Assembly (NCBI GenBank): GCA_025352885.1
Contig: JANXRZ010000220.1
Span: forward strand, 1 to 39,014
Length of the DNA: 39,014 bases
Reading direction: 5' to 3'
From: Pseudomonadota bacterium
Lineage (GTDB): Bacteria > Pseudomonadota > Gammaproteobacteria > Burkholderiales > SG8-39
Made by a program: the position numbers and the translations under genes. Position 1 is the stretch's first letter. The number at the start of each line of letters is the position of its first letter. Below are positions 37,693-39,014 of this stretch, piece by piece. The notes under the pieces were generated by a model. It was not told where the DNA came from and made no database searches. It saw only the letters and a program-made list of their open reading frames with translations.

Positions 37693-39014
37693 TTGCCGGT
37701 AGCACCGCTCGACGCCCTCTTCAGCCCGGGATCGGTCGCAGTCGTCGGCGCCTCGCAGCGCGAGGAGTCGATCGGCTTCCGCGTCATCCGCAACCTCAAG
37801 CGCTTCGGCTTCGCCGGGCCGGTGTATCCGGTTCATCCGACGAACGTCGAAGTCGGCGGGCTCAAGTGCTATGCGTCACTTGCGGATCTGCCTTCGAAAG
37901 TGGATGCGGTGTTCATCGGCCTGCCGGCTGCGCAGGGTCCCGAGGTGCTCGAGGAGGCAGGGCAGCGGGGAATTCGCGCGGCGTTCATCAACGCGAGCGG
38001 CTTCGCGGATGCGGACGCAGAGGGCGTTGCGCTGCAGGCGAAGCTGCGCGAAATCGCCGACCGCCATGGCATGGCCGTCTGCGGGCCGAACAACCTCGGC
38101 CTCTTTAACGTGCACGGCAAGGCGGCGCTCTGGACGCCGCGCTATGCCTCCGAGTTGAAGGCGGGACCGGTCGCGGTCATCTCGCAAAGCGGCACCATGG
38201 CGCTCATGCTGTGCCAGGACGAGCGGGAACTGGGCCTGGCCTATGTGGTCACGTGCGGCAATGAAGCGCTGCTCGGCGCCGCCGAGTACCTGGACTATGT
38301 GGTGCGCGATGACAATGTGCGCACGGTGTTGCTGTTCCTCGAGACGATCCGCAATCCCGGCTTGTTCGAGAAGGCGGCGCGCGAGGCGCATCGGCGTGGC
38401 AAGCACGTCATCGCGCTCAAGTCGGGGGCGAGCGATGCAGGCCGCGCGCTCGTGGCCGCGCATACCGGATCGCTTGCCGGTGAAGACCGCTTCTATGACG
38501 CGTTCCTGCGCGATTGCAGTGTGACGCGTGTGCACAATCCGGACGAGCTCATCGAAGCCGCGCTGCTGTTTACGGCGCATCCGGAGGGCGCAAGAGGAAA
38601 AGGCTTTGTCGCGGTCACGCTTTCGGGCGGTGAGGCGGCGCTGATTGCGGACAACGCGCCGGCGCTTGGTCTTGCGCTGCCCCCGTTGAGAGACGCCACG
38701 AAGCACGCGCTGATGCCGGCTTTTCCGCCTTTCGGAAAACCGTCGAATCCGCTGGATGCGTGGGGGTTGGGCTTCTCGGCCGAGCGCTTTCGCGTCGTGC
38801 TGGATGCGCTCTGCGCAGATGAGACGATTGGCGCGATCGGCTTCTCCATCGTCGCCAACACCGAAGGCGGCCCGGACGGCGTGTATGGCCTCGAGATGGC
38901 GAAAGCCTGCGCCGAAGCGGCCGCAACGAAAGACAAGGCGCTCGTCTTCATGAATGCCACCGCCGGCGCCGGACCCAACCGCGAAATCAAAAAGGTGCTC
39001 GACGCCGCCGGCAT
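37693..39014 (+). CDS. ADP-forming acyl-CoA synthetase-like protein (partial at window end)
   Basis: 440 codons visible from a TTG that begins one base after the Bug stop; the frame is open to the window end. The N-terminal CoA-binding Rossmann domain is clear (LFSPGSVAVVGASQREESIGFRVI, GPVYPVHPTN, CGPNNLGLFN). It is followed by the succinyl-CoA-synthetase-like domain (GPVAVISQSGTMALML, SGASDAGRALVAAHTGSLAGED with the presumed phospho-His, LSGGEAALIADNA). The ATP-grasp part should lie beyond the window. Such enzymes activate carboxylic acids to CoA thioesters. Tight spacing makes it the third gene of the oxygenase/Bug operon. GGACC is only a weak ribosome-binding site. Confidence 0.85.
   Translation, partial: MPVAPLDALFSPGSVAVVGASQREESIGFRVIRNLKRFGFAGPVYPVHPTNVEVGGLKCYASLADLPSKVDAVFIGLPAAQGPEVLEEAGQRGIRAAFINASGFADADAEGVALQAKLREIADRHGMAVCGPNNLGLFNVHGKAALWTPRYASELKAGPVAVISQSGTMALMLCQDERELGLAYVVTCGNEALLGAAEYLDYVVRDDNVRTVLLFLETIRNPGLFEKAAREAHRRGKHVIALKSGASDAGRALVAAHTGSLAGEDRFYDAFLRDCSVTRVHNPDELIEAALLFTAHPEGARGKGFVAVTLSGGEAALIADNAPALGLALPPLRDATKHALMPAFPPFGKPSNPLDAWGLGFSAERFRVVLDALCADETIGAIGFSIVANTEGGPDGVYGLEMAKACAEAAATKDKALVFMNATAGAGPNREIKKVLDAAG

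Overview
The window reads as chromosomal DNA of a high-GC betaproteobacterium, most likely Burkholderiales or a close relative. The main clues are three stand-alone Bug/TctC-type solute-binding proteins (13443, 25406, 36729) and two stand-alone PF04392-type binding proteins (10079, 21500), an expansion typical of that group. I see no rRNA, tRNA, phage, integrase, transposase or CRISPR array.

Layout. 1-7.2 kb: end of a membrane protein, a VapBC pair, a ketopantoate-reductase-like enzyme divergent from a dienelactone hydrolase, two tiny membrane proteins, a collagen-like lipoprotein, an AI-2E-family permease, a TauD-like dioxygenase and HicAB. 7.2-16.4 kb: M20 peptidase, a DUF3606/winged-helix-like/thermonuclease operon, a PF04392 binding protein, a PilZ protein with an unrecognised C-terminal domain, PdxA-like enzyme plus Bug protein, Phd-VapC, and a glycine-zipper protein. 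16.7-26.4 kb: large GAF/PAS hybrid kinase, ArsR-SRPBCC pair, PF04392 protein, MmgE/PrpD protein, NTF2-like protein, DUF3606, a 57-residue protein and a Bug protein. 26.5-35.6 kb: AbiEii-type nucleotidyltransferase with its partner, M23 peptidase, hemerythrin, a hybrid kinase/response regulator/Crp-Fnr operon, then a divergent envelope cluster (OmpA-like, glycine zipper, Gly-rich secreted protein, L,D-transpeptidase). 35.7-39 kb: an overlapping catabolic operon of 2OG-Fe(II) oxygenase, Bug protein and acyl-CoA synthetase (cut by the window end).

The most interesting signal is non-coding. The palindrome GTTCG-N4-CGAAC occurs perfectly five times and once in degenerate form, always between genes. 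It lies upstream of the lmo0937-type membrane gene, the AI-2E permease, the Ig-like/glycine-zipper protein, a 57-residue protein, the OmpA operon and the kinase/regulator/Crp-Fnr operon. In most cases a TANNNT -10 element starts 21-22 bases downstream, so the palindrome centre falls near -41.5. That is the class II activator arrangement used by Crp/Fnr proteins. I infer an envelope/stress regulon, plausibly controlled by a Crp/Fnr protein of the type encoded at 29504. The local copy of that protein appears to lack about 12 residues at the start of its DNA-binding domain.

Other non-coding structure: a diverged 65-bp repeat in three gap-free copies, each ending in a GTACCGG/CCGGTAC-like palindrome; a nested-hairpin element before hicA; a REP-like inverted repeat that supplies the last codons of the M23 gene; and three toxin-antitoxin operons whose predicted transcription start coincides with the first codon, which suggests leaderless mRNAs.
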